From Chachezhania sediminis (GTDB lineage Bacteria > Pseudomonadota > Alphaproteobacteria > Rhodobacterales > Rhodobacteraceae), in NCBI RefSeq assembly GCF_009765275.1, contig NZ_VOPH01000002.1, forward strand, positions 806,001 to 870,000: a stretch of DNA of 64,000 bases, given 5' to 3'. A program made the translations under genes and the position numbers. The notes beneath the pieces were generated by a model. The model saw only the letters and a list, made by a program, of their open reading frames with translations. It ran no database searches and was not told the origin of the DNA. Position 1 is the first letter of the stretch. The number at the start of each line of letters is the position of its first letter. Positions 9,178 to 16,280 of the stretch are shown here, one piece after another.

Positions 9178-9605
9178 CCATCCGCACGCTGGAAGACGCC
9201 AAGGCGCAGGCCAGGGCCCTGCGCCAGGCGCTGGCGGAAGAGGGCACCAAGATCGGCCATGCCCAGGCGCTGGAACGGATCGCGCGCCTGAACGGCGCCC
9301 GGAACTGGAACGTTCTTCACGCCCGCCTGTCGCAGGCCGAACCTGAACCGCTGACGATGGACCAGCGCGTCACTGGCCAGTATCTGGGCCAGCCCTTCGC
9401 CGGCCGGATCGTCGCGCTGGAAGGTGCGGGGCAGGGCTATGCCCTGACCGTCCGCTTCGACGAACCGGTCGATGTCGTGCGCTCGCCAGCCTTCCAGAAT
9501 CTGCGTCGGCAGGTGCGGGCCACGGTCGATGCGTGGGGACGGTCGGCGGACATGACGTCGGATGGCGTGCCGCAGATGGTGCTGGATGTGGCAGCGAAGG
9601 TCTGA
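9174..9605 (+). CDS. Small glyoxalase-superfamily-related protein
   Basis: 143 residues starting at ATG 9174 inside the MATE stop codon. The N-terminal 45 residues (TIRTLEDAKAQARALRQAL and RLNGARNWNVLHARL) match what I recall of the Glyoxalase_8-type domain found alone or fused to VOC domains in many Alphaproteobacteria. The C-terminal part (GRIVALEGAGQGYALTVRF to the end) resembles a small beta-domain. No catalytic residues are evident. The overlap with an exporter gene suggests a joint role in stress or toxin resistance, which is inference. Confidence 0.6.
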   Translation: MTIRTLEDAKAQARALRQALAEEGTKIGHAQALERIARLNGARNWNVLHARLSQAEPEPLTMDQRVTGQYLGQPFAGRIVALEGAGQGYALTVRFDEPVDVVRSPAFQNLRRQVRATVDAWGRSADMTSDGVPQMVLDVAAKV

Positions 9606-9614
9606 GCCCGCGCG

Positions 9615-10085
9615 TCAACCCTTGGGCGGGATCGGCTCGATGTCTTCCAGAAGCTTGGCCAGCCCGGCCTCCAGCTGGGCGAAGGCCTCGCCCATCCGTG
9701 CCTCCAGCGCGTCCTGGTGGGCGCGGGCCATGGGTAGCAGCTCCGCCATCATCAGCCGCCCCTTGGGCGTCAACGCCAGATCGACCAGCCGCCGGTCGGC
9801 CTGGTTCACCCGTTTCTCGATCAGCCCGGAGTCCTCCAGCCGCTTTGCGGCGCGGCTGACCTCGTATTTCTCCATCGCCACCCGCGCCTCGATATCCCGG
9901 ACCGAGACATTGCCGGAATGTGCCAGGTGCACCAGCACCCGCCATTCCGGGATCGAGATTCCGAACCGCGCCCGGTAGTGCCGGGCCAGTTCCTCGCTTG
10001 TGCGCTTGGCGGCCACGGCCAGCCGATAGGGCGTGAAGTGCGCCAGGTCGAATTCGGGCAGGGGCGGGAAGCCATGGTCGGTCAT
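9615..10085 (-). CDS. MarR-family transcriptional regulator, probable regulator of the homogentisate operon
   Basis: 156 residues from ATG 10085; an in-frame ATG at 10094 is an alternative and neither has a clear ribosome-binding site. The winged helix-turn-helix spans about residues 40-110 (GISIPEWRVLVHLAHSGNVS, then MEKYEVSRAAKRLEDSGLIE, and the wing VNQADRRLVDLALTPKG). MarR proteins are usually ligand-released repressors of a divergent operon. The start lies 44 bp from a large palindrome that covers the hmgA promoter, so repression of the aromatic operon and of itself is likely. Ligand candidates are homogentisate or hydroxyphenylacetates (inference). Confidence 0.88.
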   Translation of the reverse strand: MTDHGFPPLPEFDLAHFTPYRLAVAAKRTSEELARHYRARFGISIPEWRVLVHLAHSGNVSVRDIEARVAMEKYEVSRAAKRLEDSGLIEKRVNQADRRLVDLALTPKGRLMMAELLPMARAHQDALEARMGEAFAQLEAGLAKLLEDIEPIPPKG

Positions 10086-10128
10086 GGCGCCCATCACAGC
10101 AACGAAGCCAGCCGCCCGCAAGAGATTT

Positions 10129-10172
10129 CGTAGCAGATGCGACGATTTCTTGACATCGTTGCATCTGCTACG
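10129..10172. promoter_or_regulatory. 44-bp near-perfect palindrome, probable MarR operator
   Basis: CGTAGCAGATGC at 10129-10140 and its exact reverse complement GCATCTGCTACG at 10161-10172 enclose a second dyad (ACGAT/ATCGT at 10142-10146 and 10155-10159). Only one base pair between the two nested arms fails to match. It sits midway between the marR-type gene and hmgA and overlaps the rightward promoter. Confidence 0.85.
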
Positions 10173-10178
10173 TTTAAT
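10150..10178 (+). promoter_or_regulatory. Near-consensus sigma-70 promoter of the hmgA operon
   Basis: TTGACA (10150-10155), a 17-base spacer and TTTAAT (10173-10178). The right palindrome arm fills the spacer up to the -10 box, so a bound repressor would block polymerase. The hmgA start codon is 73 bases past the -10 box. Confidence 0.8.
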
Positions 10179-10250
10179 CCGTTCAAGCGATTCCGCCGTG
10201 CACCTTTGGGTCAGGACCCCGGGTCGGGGCGACATCCGGGAGGACCAGCG

Positions 10251-11612
10251 ATGACCAGACATGAACTGCCCAAGGGCATGGTGCGCGCGGCCGGCGGGAC
10301 CGGCACGCACGAAGGCTACATGCCCGGCTTCGGCAACGATTTCGAAACAGAGGCCCTGCCGGGCGCCCTGCCGCAAGGCATGAACTCGCCCCAGAAGTGC
10401 AACTATGGGCTTTATGGCGAACAGCTGTCGGGCACGGCCTTCACGGCGCCCGCGCATCAGAACGAACGGACGTGGTGCTATCGCATCCGCCCGTCGGTAA
10501 AGCATTCGGGGCGCTACAAGAAGATCGACCTGCCTTACTGGAAGACCGCCCCCCACGTGGATCCGGACGTGATCAGCCTGGGGCAGTACCGCTGGGACCC
10601 GGTGCCCCATTCCGACCAGCACCTGACCTGGCTGACCGGTATGCGCACCATGACCACCGCCGGCGACGTGAACACGCAGGTCGGTATGGCCAGCCATATC
10701 TATCTGGTCACCGACTCGATGGTCGACGAATACTTCTTTTCCGCCGACAGCGAGCTTCTGGTAGTCCCGCAGGAGGGCAAGCTTCGCTTCTGCACCGAAC
10801 TGGGCGTGATCGATGTCGAACCGCAGGAAATCGCGATCCTGCCCCGCGGCCTGGTCTACCGGGTCGAGGTGCTGGACGGCCCGTGCCGCGGCTTTGTGTG
10901 CGAGAACTATGGCCAGAAGTTCGCCCTGCCGGGCCGTGGGCCCATCGGCGCGAACTGCATGGCCAATCGCCGCGATTTCAAGTCGCCGGTCGCGGCCTTC
11001 GAAGACCGCGAGGTCCCGTCGACGCTGACCATCAAGTGGTGCGGCCAGTTCCATGAGACGAAGATCGGCCATTCGCCGCTGGACGTCGTGGCCTGGCACG
11101 GCAACTACGCGCCGGTGAAATACGACCTGAAGACCTATTGCCCGGTCGGCGCGATCCTGTTCGACCACCCGGACCCGTCGATCTTCACCGTGCTGACCGC
11201 GCCCTCCGGGGTCGAGGGAACGGCCAATATCGACTTCGTCCTCTTCCGCGAGCGCTGGATGGTGGCCGAGGACACGTTCCGCCCCCCCTGGTATCACAAG
11301 AACGTCATGTCCGAGATGATGGGCAACATCTATGGCCAGTACGACGCGAAACCGCAGGGCTTCGTTCCGGGGGGCATGAGCCTGCACAACATGATGCTGC
11401 CCCACGGCCCCGACCGCGACGCCTTCGAAGGCGCGTCGAATGCGGACCTGCAGCCGCACAAGCTGGACAATACCATGTCCTTCATGTTCGAGACGCGCTT
11501 CCCGCAGCACCTGACCGCCTTCGCCGCGCAGGAGGCACCGCTGCAGGACAACTACATCGACTGCTGGGACAGCCTGGAGAAGAAGTTCGATGGCACTCCC
11601 GGCAAGAAGTAA
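10251..11612 (+). CDS. hmgA: Homogentisate 1,2-dioxygenase
   Basis: 453 residues from ATG 10251, preceded by GGGAGGA; a longer open frame upstream runs through the operator and is not coding. The enzyme opens the ring of homogentisate to 4-maleylacetoacetate using Fe(II). Family signatures are clear: [19 protein letters not shown] near residue 24, a cupin-like central region, and the C-terminal iron/substrate region [20 protein letters not shown] (about 345-365), which carries conserved His and Glu ligands, followed by [16 protein letters not shown]. It is the first gene of a six-gene unit that contains no maiA or fahA homologue I can recognise, so later steps must be encoded elsewhere or replaced. 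Confidence 0.97.
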   Translation: MTRHELPKGMVRAAGGTGTHEGYMPGFGNDFETEALPGALPQGMNSPQKCNYGLYGEQLSGTAFTAPAHQNERTWCYRIRPSVKHSGRYKKIDLPYWKTAPHVDPDVISLGQYRWDPVPHSDQHLTWLTGMRTMTTAGDVNTQVGMASHIYLVTDSMVDEYFFSADSELLVVPQEGKLRFCTELGVIDVEPQEIAILPRGLVYRVEVLDGPCRGFVCENYGQKFALPGRGPIGANCMANRRDFKSPVAAFEDREVPSTLTIKWCGQFHETKIGHSPLDVVAWHGNYAPVKYDLKTYCPVGAILFDHPDPSIFTVLTAPSGVEGTANIDFVLFRERWMVAEDTFRPPWYHKNVMSEMMGNIYGQYDAKPQGFVPGGMSLHNMMLPHGPDRDAFEGASNADLQPHKLDNTMSFMFETRFPQHLTAFAAQEAPLQDNYIDCWDSLEKKFDGTPGKK

Positions 11613-11657
11613 CCCGAGCCCCGAACCGGCCCGGCGCCGGTCCGGGGGCCGGACCCC

Positions 11658-12017
11658 ATGATGCTGGCCCTCGACCATGTGCAACTGGCGATGCCCGAAG
11701 GCGCCGAGGATCTGGCCCGCGCCTTCTGGTCGGACCTCGTCGGACTGACCGAGATCGAGAAGCCCGCAGCGCTGAAGGCGCGGGGCGGGGTCTGGTTCCG
11801 GCTGGCGGGAACCGAACTGCATCTGGGCGTCGAACGGCCCTTCCGGCCGGCGGCCAAGGCGCATCCCGGGTTCCGCTGCACCGCGCTGGACGAACTGGCT
11901 GGCGCTTTGGCGGCGGCGGGGTACGAGGTAAACTGGGACAACGCGATTGCAGGACGCCGGCGCTTCTTCTGCGCGGATCCGTTCGGCAACCGACTGGAAT
12001 TTTTGGACGAGGACTAA
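11658..12017 (+). CDS. VOC-family (glyoxalase/dioxygenase fold) protein
   Basis: 119 residues, one VOC domain of paired beta-alpha-beta-beta-beta modules (LDHVQLAMPEGAEDLARAFW at the start; FFCADPFGNRLEFLDED at the end). The His near residue 7, and the Glu near 116, match usual VOC metal-ligand positions. It begins 45 bases after hmgA and ends 4 bases before the next gene, so it belongs to the operon. Function may be isomerisation, detoxification or ring cleavage; I cannot decide. Confidence 0.8.
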   Translation: MMLALDHVQLAMPEGAEDLARAFWSDLVGLTEIEKPAALKARGGVWFRLAGTELHLGVERPFRPAAKAHPGFRCTALDELAGALAAAGYEVNWDNAIAGRRRFFCADPFGNRLEFLDED

Positions 12018-12021
12018 CGAC

Positions 12022-12972
12022 ATGGCCAAGGCATTCGCGTCGCAAGGCGACATGAGCGAAAAGAAGATCTCCTTCACCGAAGTGGGCGAAGGGCTCTATG
12101 CCTTCACCGCCGAGGGCGATCCGAACACTGGCGTCATCATCGGCGACGAAAGCGTGATGATCGTCGAAGCACAGGCCACCCCGCGGCTGGCCCGCAAGGT
12201 GATCGAATGCGTGCGGTCCGTGACCGACAAGCCGATCAGCCACCTTGTGATGACGCACTATCACGCGGTTCGCGTGCTTGGCGCCTCGGCCTATGGTGCG
12301 CGCGAGGTCATCATGTCCGACGTGGCCCGGGCCATGGTGGCCGAACGCGGGCAGGAGGACTGGGACAGCGAATTCGGCCGCTTCCCGCGCCTGTTCCAGG
12401 GGCACGAGGAAATCCCCGGCCTGACCTGGCCCACCACCACCTTCAGCGACAGCATGACCGTCTACCTGGGCAACCGCCGGGTCGACATCGAATGCGTGGG
12501 CCGCGCCCATACCGCAGGCGACGCAGTGGTCTGGGTGCCGGATCAGGAAGTGCTGTTTACCGGGGACATCGTCGAATACCATTCCGCCTGCTATTGCGGC
12601 GACGGGCATTTCAACGACTGGCCGGACACGCTGGATGTGGTGGCGAGCTATGAGCCGCGCGCCATCGCACCGGGTCGGGGCGATGCGCTGGTGGGAACCG
12701 AAATGGTGACCGCGGCCATCGAGAACACGAAGGACTTCGTGCGGTCGACCTACAAGCCGGTGGAGAAGATCGTGGCCCGCGGGGGCACGTTGAAAGAGGC
12801 GTGGGACGCCGTCCGCGCGGCCTGTGACCCGAAATTTGCCGACTACGCGATCTATGAACACTGCCTGCCCTTCAACGTCGCCCGCGCCTATGACGAGGCC
12901 CGCGGCATCGACACGCCCCGGATCTGGACTGCGGAACGCGACCAGGCCATGTGGGCGGACCTGCAGGGATGA
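12022..12972 (+). CDS. Metallo-beta-lactamase-fold protein with degenerate metal motif
   Basis: 316 residues. The fold signature is present (GVIIGDESVMIVEA at 37-50, THYHAVRVLG at 78-87, GRAHTAGDAVVWV around 167, FTGDIVEYHSACYCG around 184). The canonical H-x-H-x-D-H is here H79-Y-H81-A-V83-R84: the Asp and third His that hold the second zinc are replaced by Val and Arg. I recall related proteins with the same HYHAVR variant, so it seems a subfamily property. A one-metal hydrolase or a non-canonical role in the homogentisate pathway is possible. Its stop overlaps the start of the DinB-family gene. Confidence 0.85.
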   Translation: MAKAFASQGDMSEKKISFTEVGEGLYAFTAEGDPNTGVIIGDESVMIVEAQATPRLARKVIECVRSVTDKPISHLVMTHYHAVRVLGASAYGAREVIMSDVARAMVAERGQEDWDSEFGRFPRLFQGHEEIPGLTWPTTTFSDSMTVYLGNRRVDIECVGRAHTAGDAVVWVPDQEVLFTGDIVEYHSACYCGDGHFNDWPDTLDVVASYEPRAIAPGRGDALVGTEMVTAAIENTKDFVRSTYKPVEKIVARGGTLKEAWDAVRAACDPKFADYAIYEHCLPFNVARAYDEARGIDTPRIWTAERDQAMWADLQG

Positions 12973-13493
12973 GCGCGGTCGCACCTTTCGTCACGATGGC
13001 GCTGAACAACGCCTGGGCGAACGAGGTGCTGCATGAAGCGGTGGCGGACATGGGCGAGACGGCGTTCACCGCCCCCCGCCCGGGGTTCTTTCCGTCCATC
13101 GCGGCGACGCTGAACCATATTCTGCTGGTCGACCGGTTCTACCTGGCCGCGCTGGAAGGGCACGCGCTGCCCTATGAACGGTTCGAGGCGCCGGACATTA
13201 CCGACCCCGCGGCGCTCTATGCCGCGCAACTGGTGCAGGACCGGCGGCTGATTGCGTTCTGCAAGGGGCTGGGCGTGGCGGCGCTGGGCCAGACGCGCGA
13301 CACGGCCCGCGCCACGGGTGCGGTGCCGGAACGGGTGGATGCGCTGCTGCTGCACCTGTTCCAGCACCAGATCCACCATCGCGGACAGGCCCATGTGCAG
13401 GTGCAGGACGCAGGCCTTGCGCCGCCCCAACTGGACGATTTTCATCTGGATTATGGCCGCGTGACATCGGCCAAGGCATGGCTGGACGGCTAA
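12969..13493 (+). CDS. DinB-family protein, possible isomerase
   Basis: 174 residues from ATG 12969 overlapping the upstream stop (ATGA). The four-helix DinB fold is indicated by NAWANEVLHEAVADM at the start, the first metal His in LNHILLVDRFY (about residue 50) and the paired motif HLFQHQIHHRGQAHVQ near residue 130. DinB relatives are metal-binding, thiol-cofactor-dependent transferases and isomerases, including mycothiol-dependent maleylpyruvate isomerase. In an operon that makes maleylacetoacetate but has no maiA, a role in cis-trans isomerisation is an attractive inference, not shown. Confidence 0.8.
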   Translation: MSAVAPFVTMALNNAWANEVLHEAVADMGETAFTAPRPGFFPSIAATLNHILLVDRFYLAALEGHALPYERFEAPDITDPAALYAAQLVQDRRLIAFCKGLGVAALGQTRDTARATGAVPERVDALLLHLFQHQIHHRGQAHVQVQDAGLAPPQLDDFHLDYGRVTSAKAWLDG

Positions 13494-13515
13494 GGGCCGT
13501 CCGGGAGGAGGAGAC

Positions 13516-15147
13516 ATGCTAGACGACAGGTATGCGCTGGCTTTCCGGCTTTACCCCTATGAACATTCGCCCGACCAGGACGCCGAGGCGCCAGTCCGGC
13601 ATCCGGTCGTGGTGCAGGGTGGCGGGCCCATCGGCGTCGCCATGGCGCTGGATCTGGGTTTGCAGGGCATCCCCGTATTGGTGCTGGACGACCACGAAGG
13701 CATCGGCCAGGGCAGCCGCGCGATCTGTTTCGCCAAGCGCTGCCTTGAAATCGCGGACCGCTACGGGGCGGCCGAACCGATGCTGGACAAGGGCGTCGTC
13801 TGGAATCTGGGCAAGGTCTTTCACGAGGACCGCAAGGTCTATGAATTCAACCTCCTGCCCGAGGCCGGTCACCGTTTCCCGGCCTTCATCAACCTGCAGC
13901 AACCCTATTTCGAGAAGTTCCTGGTGGAACGCGTCCGCGAGGCGCAAGCGGCCGGCGCGCCCATCGAGATCCGGGGCAAGAACCGCGTGCAGTCGGTCGA
14001 GATCTTCGACGATCACACGCGTCTCCAGGTCGAAACCCCCGAAGGGGGGTATGTCCTGGAAGCGGACTGGCTGATCGGCTGCGACGGTGCCGGATCGCCG
14101 CTGCGCGGGATGATGGGGCTCGATTTCGACGGGCGGGTGTTCCAGGACAGCTTCCTGATCGCCGACATCACGATGAAGGCGGATTTCCCGACCGAACGCT
14201 GGTTCTGGTTCGAGCCCTGGCACAAGGCGGGCGCGTCGACGCTGCTCCACAAGCAGCCCGATGGCGTCTGGCGGGTGGACTTCCAGATCGGCTGGGACGT
14301 GGATCGCAAGGAAGAACTGAAAGAGGAGAACGTCCGCCGCAGGCTCGATGCGATGCTGGGTCCGGACGTCGAATACGAACTGGTCTGGACGTCGATCTAC
14401 ACCTTCCAGTGCCGTCGGATGAAGAAGTTCCGGCACGGGCGGGTGATCTTCGCCGGCGACTCGGCACATCAGGTTTCGCCCTTCGGGGCGCGCGGCGCCA
14501 ATTCCGGTATGCAGGACGTCGACAATCTGGGCTGGAAACTGGGCATGGTCATCCGGGGCGAGGCACCGGACGCGCTGCTGGACAGCTATTGCGCGGAACG
14601 CCGCCACGGCGCGGACGAGAACATCCTGAACTCCACCCGGTCGACGGATTTCATCACGCCCAAGTCGAAGATCAGCCATGTTTTCCGGAACGCAGTGCTG
14701 GACCTGGCGCAAGAATACGAGTTCGCCCGCCCGCTGGTGAATTCCGGCCGGCTGTCGGTGCCCTGTGTCTATGACGGTCTGCCGCTGAACGGGCCCGATG
14801 CGCTGCCCGGCGGCCCCCTGCGCAGCCGCGTCGGCAGCCCCTGCCCGGACGCCCCCCTGGGCAACGGCTTCCTGCTGCCGCAACTGGGCGGGCGCTTCAC
14901 GATCCTGACCGTGGATGCCGAAGCGCCGGACGCGGTGGCCGAGGACGGCGTGACCGCCACGCGCCTGGCGCTGTCGGCCGCGGACGATACGACCGGTGCG
15001 CTGGCCGAACGCTATCTGGGCGCTGCCATGTCGGCCGTCTATCTGATCCGCCCCGACCAGCACGTCGCGGCGCGCTGGGATCGCTATGACGAGCCGGCGC
15101 TGCGGGCCGCGCTGCGGGCCGCCTGCGGGAAAGGGCATGACCGATGA
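13516..15147 (+). CDS. FAD-dependent aromatic monooxygenase (PheA/TfdB/PHBH fold), probable hydroxylase subunit feeding homogentisate
   Basis: 543 residues. The FAD-binding Rossmann motif VVVQGGGPIGVAMAL is at 31-45, the DG motif GCDGAGSPLRGMMG near 190 and the FAD ribityl-binding motif FAGDSAHQVSPFGARGANSG near 311, as in class A flavin monooxygenases. GGGAGGAGG precedes the ATG. The next gene encodes a 65-residue DUF2783 protein overlapping its stop. A flavoprotein of about 60 kDa with a tiny partner matches the two-component 3-hydroxyphenylacetate 6-hydroxylase (MhaA/MhaB) of Pseudomonas putida, which makes homogentisate. Position beside hmgA supports this; 4-hydroxyphenylacetate 1-hydroxylation is the alternative. 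Confidence 0.85.
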   Translation: MLDDRYALAFRLYPYEHSPDQDAEAPVRHPVVVQGGGPIGVAMALDLGLQGIPVLVLDDHEGIGQGSRAICFAKRCLEIADRYGAAEPMLDKGVVWNLGKVFHEDRKVYEFNLLPEAGHRFPAFINLQQPYFEKFLVERVREAQAAGAPIEIRGKNRVQSVEIFDDHTRLQVETPEGGYVLEADWLIGCDGAGSPLRGMMGLDFDGRVFQDSFLIADITMKADFPTERWFWFEPWHKAGASTLLHKQPDGVWRVDFQIGWDVDRKEELKEENVRRRLDAMLGPDVEYELVWTSIYTFQCRRMKKFRHGRVIFAGDSAHQVSPFGARGANSGMQDVDNLGWKLGMVIRGEAPDALLDSYCAERRHGADENILNSTRSTDFITPKSKISHVFRNAVLDLAQEYEFARPLVNSGRLSVPCVYDGLPLNGPDALPGGPLRSRVGSPCPDAPLGNGFLLPQLGGRFTILTVDAEAPDAVAEDGVTATRLALSAADDTTGALAERYLGAAMSAVYLIRPDQHVAARWDRYDEPALRAALRAACGKGHDR

Positions 15148-15341
15148 CCATCCTGACCACGACCCCCAACATCCCCGACGGCGACGGTTTCTATTCCGAC
15201 CTGATCGCCGCCCATGACGGCCTGAGCGACGATGAAAGCGCGGCGCTGAACGCCCGTCTGATCCTGATCCTGGCCAACCAGATCGGCGACCGCGCAGTGC
15301 TGACGGCCGCCCTTGACGCGGCCCGTCCGAAACCGCGGTAG
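15144..15341 (+). CDS. DUF2783-family small protein, possible hydroxylase coupling subunit
   Basis: 65 residues, overlapping the monooxygenase stop by four bases (ATGA). It has the DUF2783 look: YSDLIAAHDGLSDDESAALN followed by ARLILILANQIGD, mostly helical with no Cys or metal motif. The invariable pairing with a large flavin monooxygenase and its size (about 7 kDa) point to a coupling or stabilising subunit comparable to MhaB. It ends the operon. Confidence 0.75.
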   Translation: MTILTTTPNIPDGDGFYSDLIAAHDGLSDDESAALNARLILILANQIGDRAVLTAALDAARPKPR

Positions 15342-15440
15342 GGCGGGGTTCACCGCGCCGCCGTTTCCGGCCGGGGACGGCGGGGCAGACGCCGCCCTGC
15401 GCAGGATTCCCGACGCCGGAAACGCCTTGCGCATTGGACT

Positions 15441-15540
15441 GCCTCCGGCGGGAGTATTTGGGAAAAGAGAAGAATCTGGGTGCGCGCCCTGTCTTCTTTG
15501 ATCTTCAAATACCTCAGGGGTGCGGGGACAGCGTCCCCGC
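15441..15540. repeat. Palindromic repeat and hairpin between convergent genes
   Basis: CTCCGGCGGGAGTATTT at 15443-15459 and TCTTCAAATACCTC at 15502-15515 form an imperfect inverted pair. The reverse complement of the latter recurs exactly at 44072-44085. A perfect 8-bp hairpin GCGGGGAC-AGC-GTCCCCGC follows at 15522-15540. This convergent site between the hmgA operon and the response regulator probably ends transcription from one or both sides. Confidence 0.55.
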
Positions 15541-15562
15541 TCTGCCGGCGACGCTCAGTGAC

Positions 15563-16273
15563 TCAGCTCCAGTCGACGTCGCCCAGGAAGATATAGCCTG
15601 CGCCATAGATCGTTTTGATAAGGCGCGGGTTTTTCGGATCCTCGCCCAGCTTGGCGCGCAGGCGCGAGATGCGGACATCCATCGCGCGGTCGAAGCTTTC
15701 GCCGGCCGTGCCGCCCAGGGTGTCCTGCATCTGGGTCCGGCTGATCAGGCGCTTGGGGTTTTCCAGGAACAGGCGCAGGACCTCTCCTTCCGCGTGGGAA
15801 AAGCCGGTTTCGGTGCCGTCGCCGTTTTCGAGCGCGTAACGGTTGAAATGGGCGACCCAGCCGGCGAAGGCCGCGCGCTGGCCGGACTGGGGCGCCGCGC
15901 CTCGGCTGCGCAGGCGGGCGCGGATCCGCGCCAGCACTTCGGCCGGGTCGAAAGGTTTCGTGATGTAGTCGTCCGCGCCCAGTTCCAGGCCCGTCACACG
16001 GTCCTGCACCTGTACCCGGCCCGAGATGATGATCACCGCCGCGCCCTGTTCCAGTGCCAGCCGGTGGACCAGGGCCAGCCCGTCGGTATCCGGCAGCGAC
16101 AGGTCCACCAGGCACAGGTCCGGGGTGGCGCGCTGCAATGCCGCCTCGAAAGCGCGGGCGCGGCCGAAACACTGGGTACGATAGCCGGCCTCTTCCAGCG
16201 CATCGGTGAGGATCTGGCGGACCTCGGGTTCGTCGTCGAGGATCCAGATCAGGGCTCCGTCGGTGCGGGTCAT
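15563..16273 (-). CDS. OmpR-family response regulator
   Basis: 236 residues from ATG 16273, which has GAGGA 5 bases upstream; a longer frame from 16303 overlaps the kinase gene and lacks a ribosome-binding site. The receiver domain covers about 1-120 (acidic pair in ILDDEPEVRQIL; phospho-acceptor Asp in LVDLSLPDTDG; Lys in DDYITKPFDPAEVLARI). The C-terminal winged helix of OmpR/PhoB type follows (DVRISRLRAKLGEDPKNPRL, IKTIYGAGYIFLG). It lies 7 bases after the hybrid kinase gene, so they form one two-component operon. Confidence 0.93.
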   Translation of the reverse strand: MTRTDGALIWILDDEPEVRQILTDALEEAGYRTQCFGRARAFEAALQRATPDLCLVDLSLPDTDGLALVHRLALEQGAAVIIISGRVQVQDRVTGLELGADDYITKPFDPAEVLARIRARLRSRGAAPQSGQRAAFAGWVAHFNRYALENGDGTETGFSHAEGEVLRLFLENPKRLISRTQMQDTLGGTAGESFDRAMDVRISRLRAKLGEDPKNPRLIKTIYGAGYIFLGDVDWS

Positions 16274-16280
16274 GGTGTCC

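Noticed and set aside
9615-12077. 820-codon open frame on the minus strand antisense to hmgA, the VOC gene and the start of the MBL gene
   Set aside because: Only its last 156 codons (the MarR gene) look like protein; the remainder is a GC-bias shadow of hmgA.
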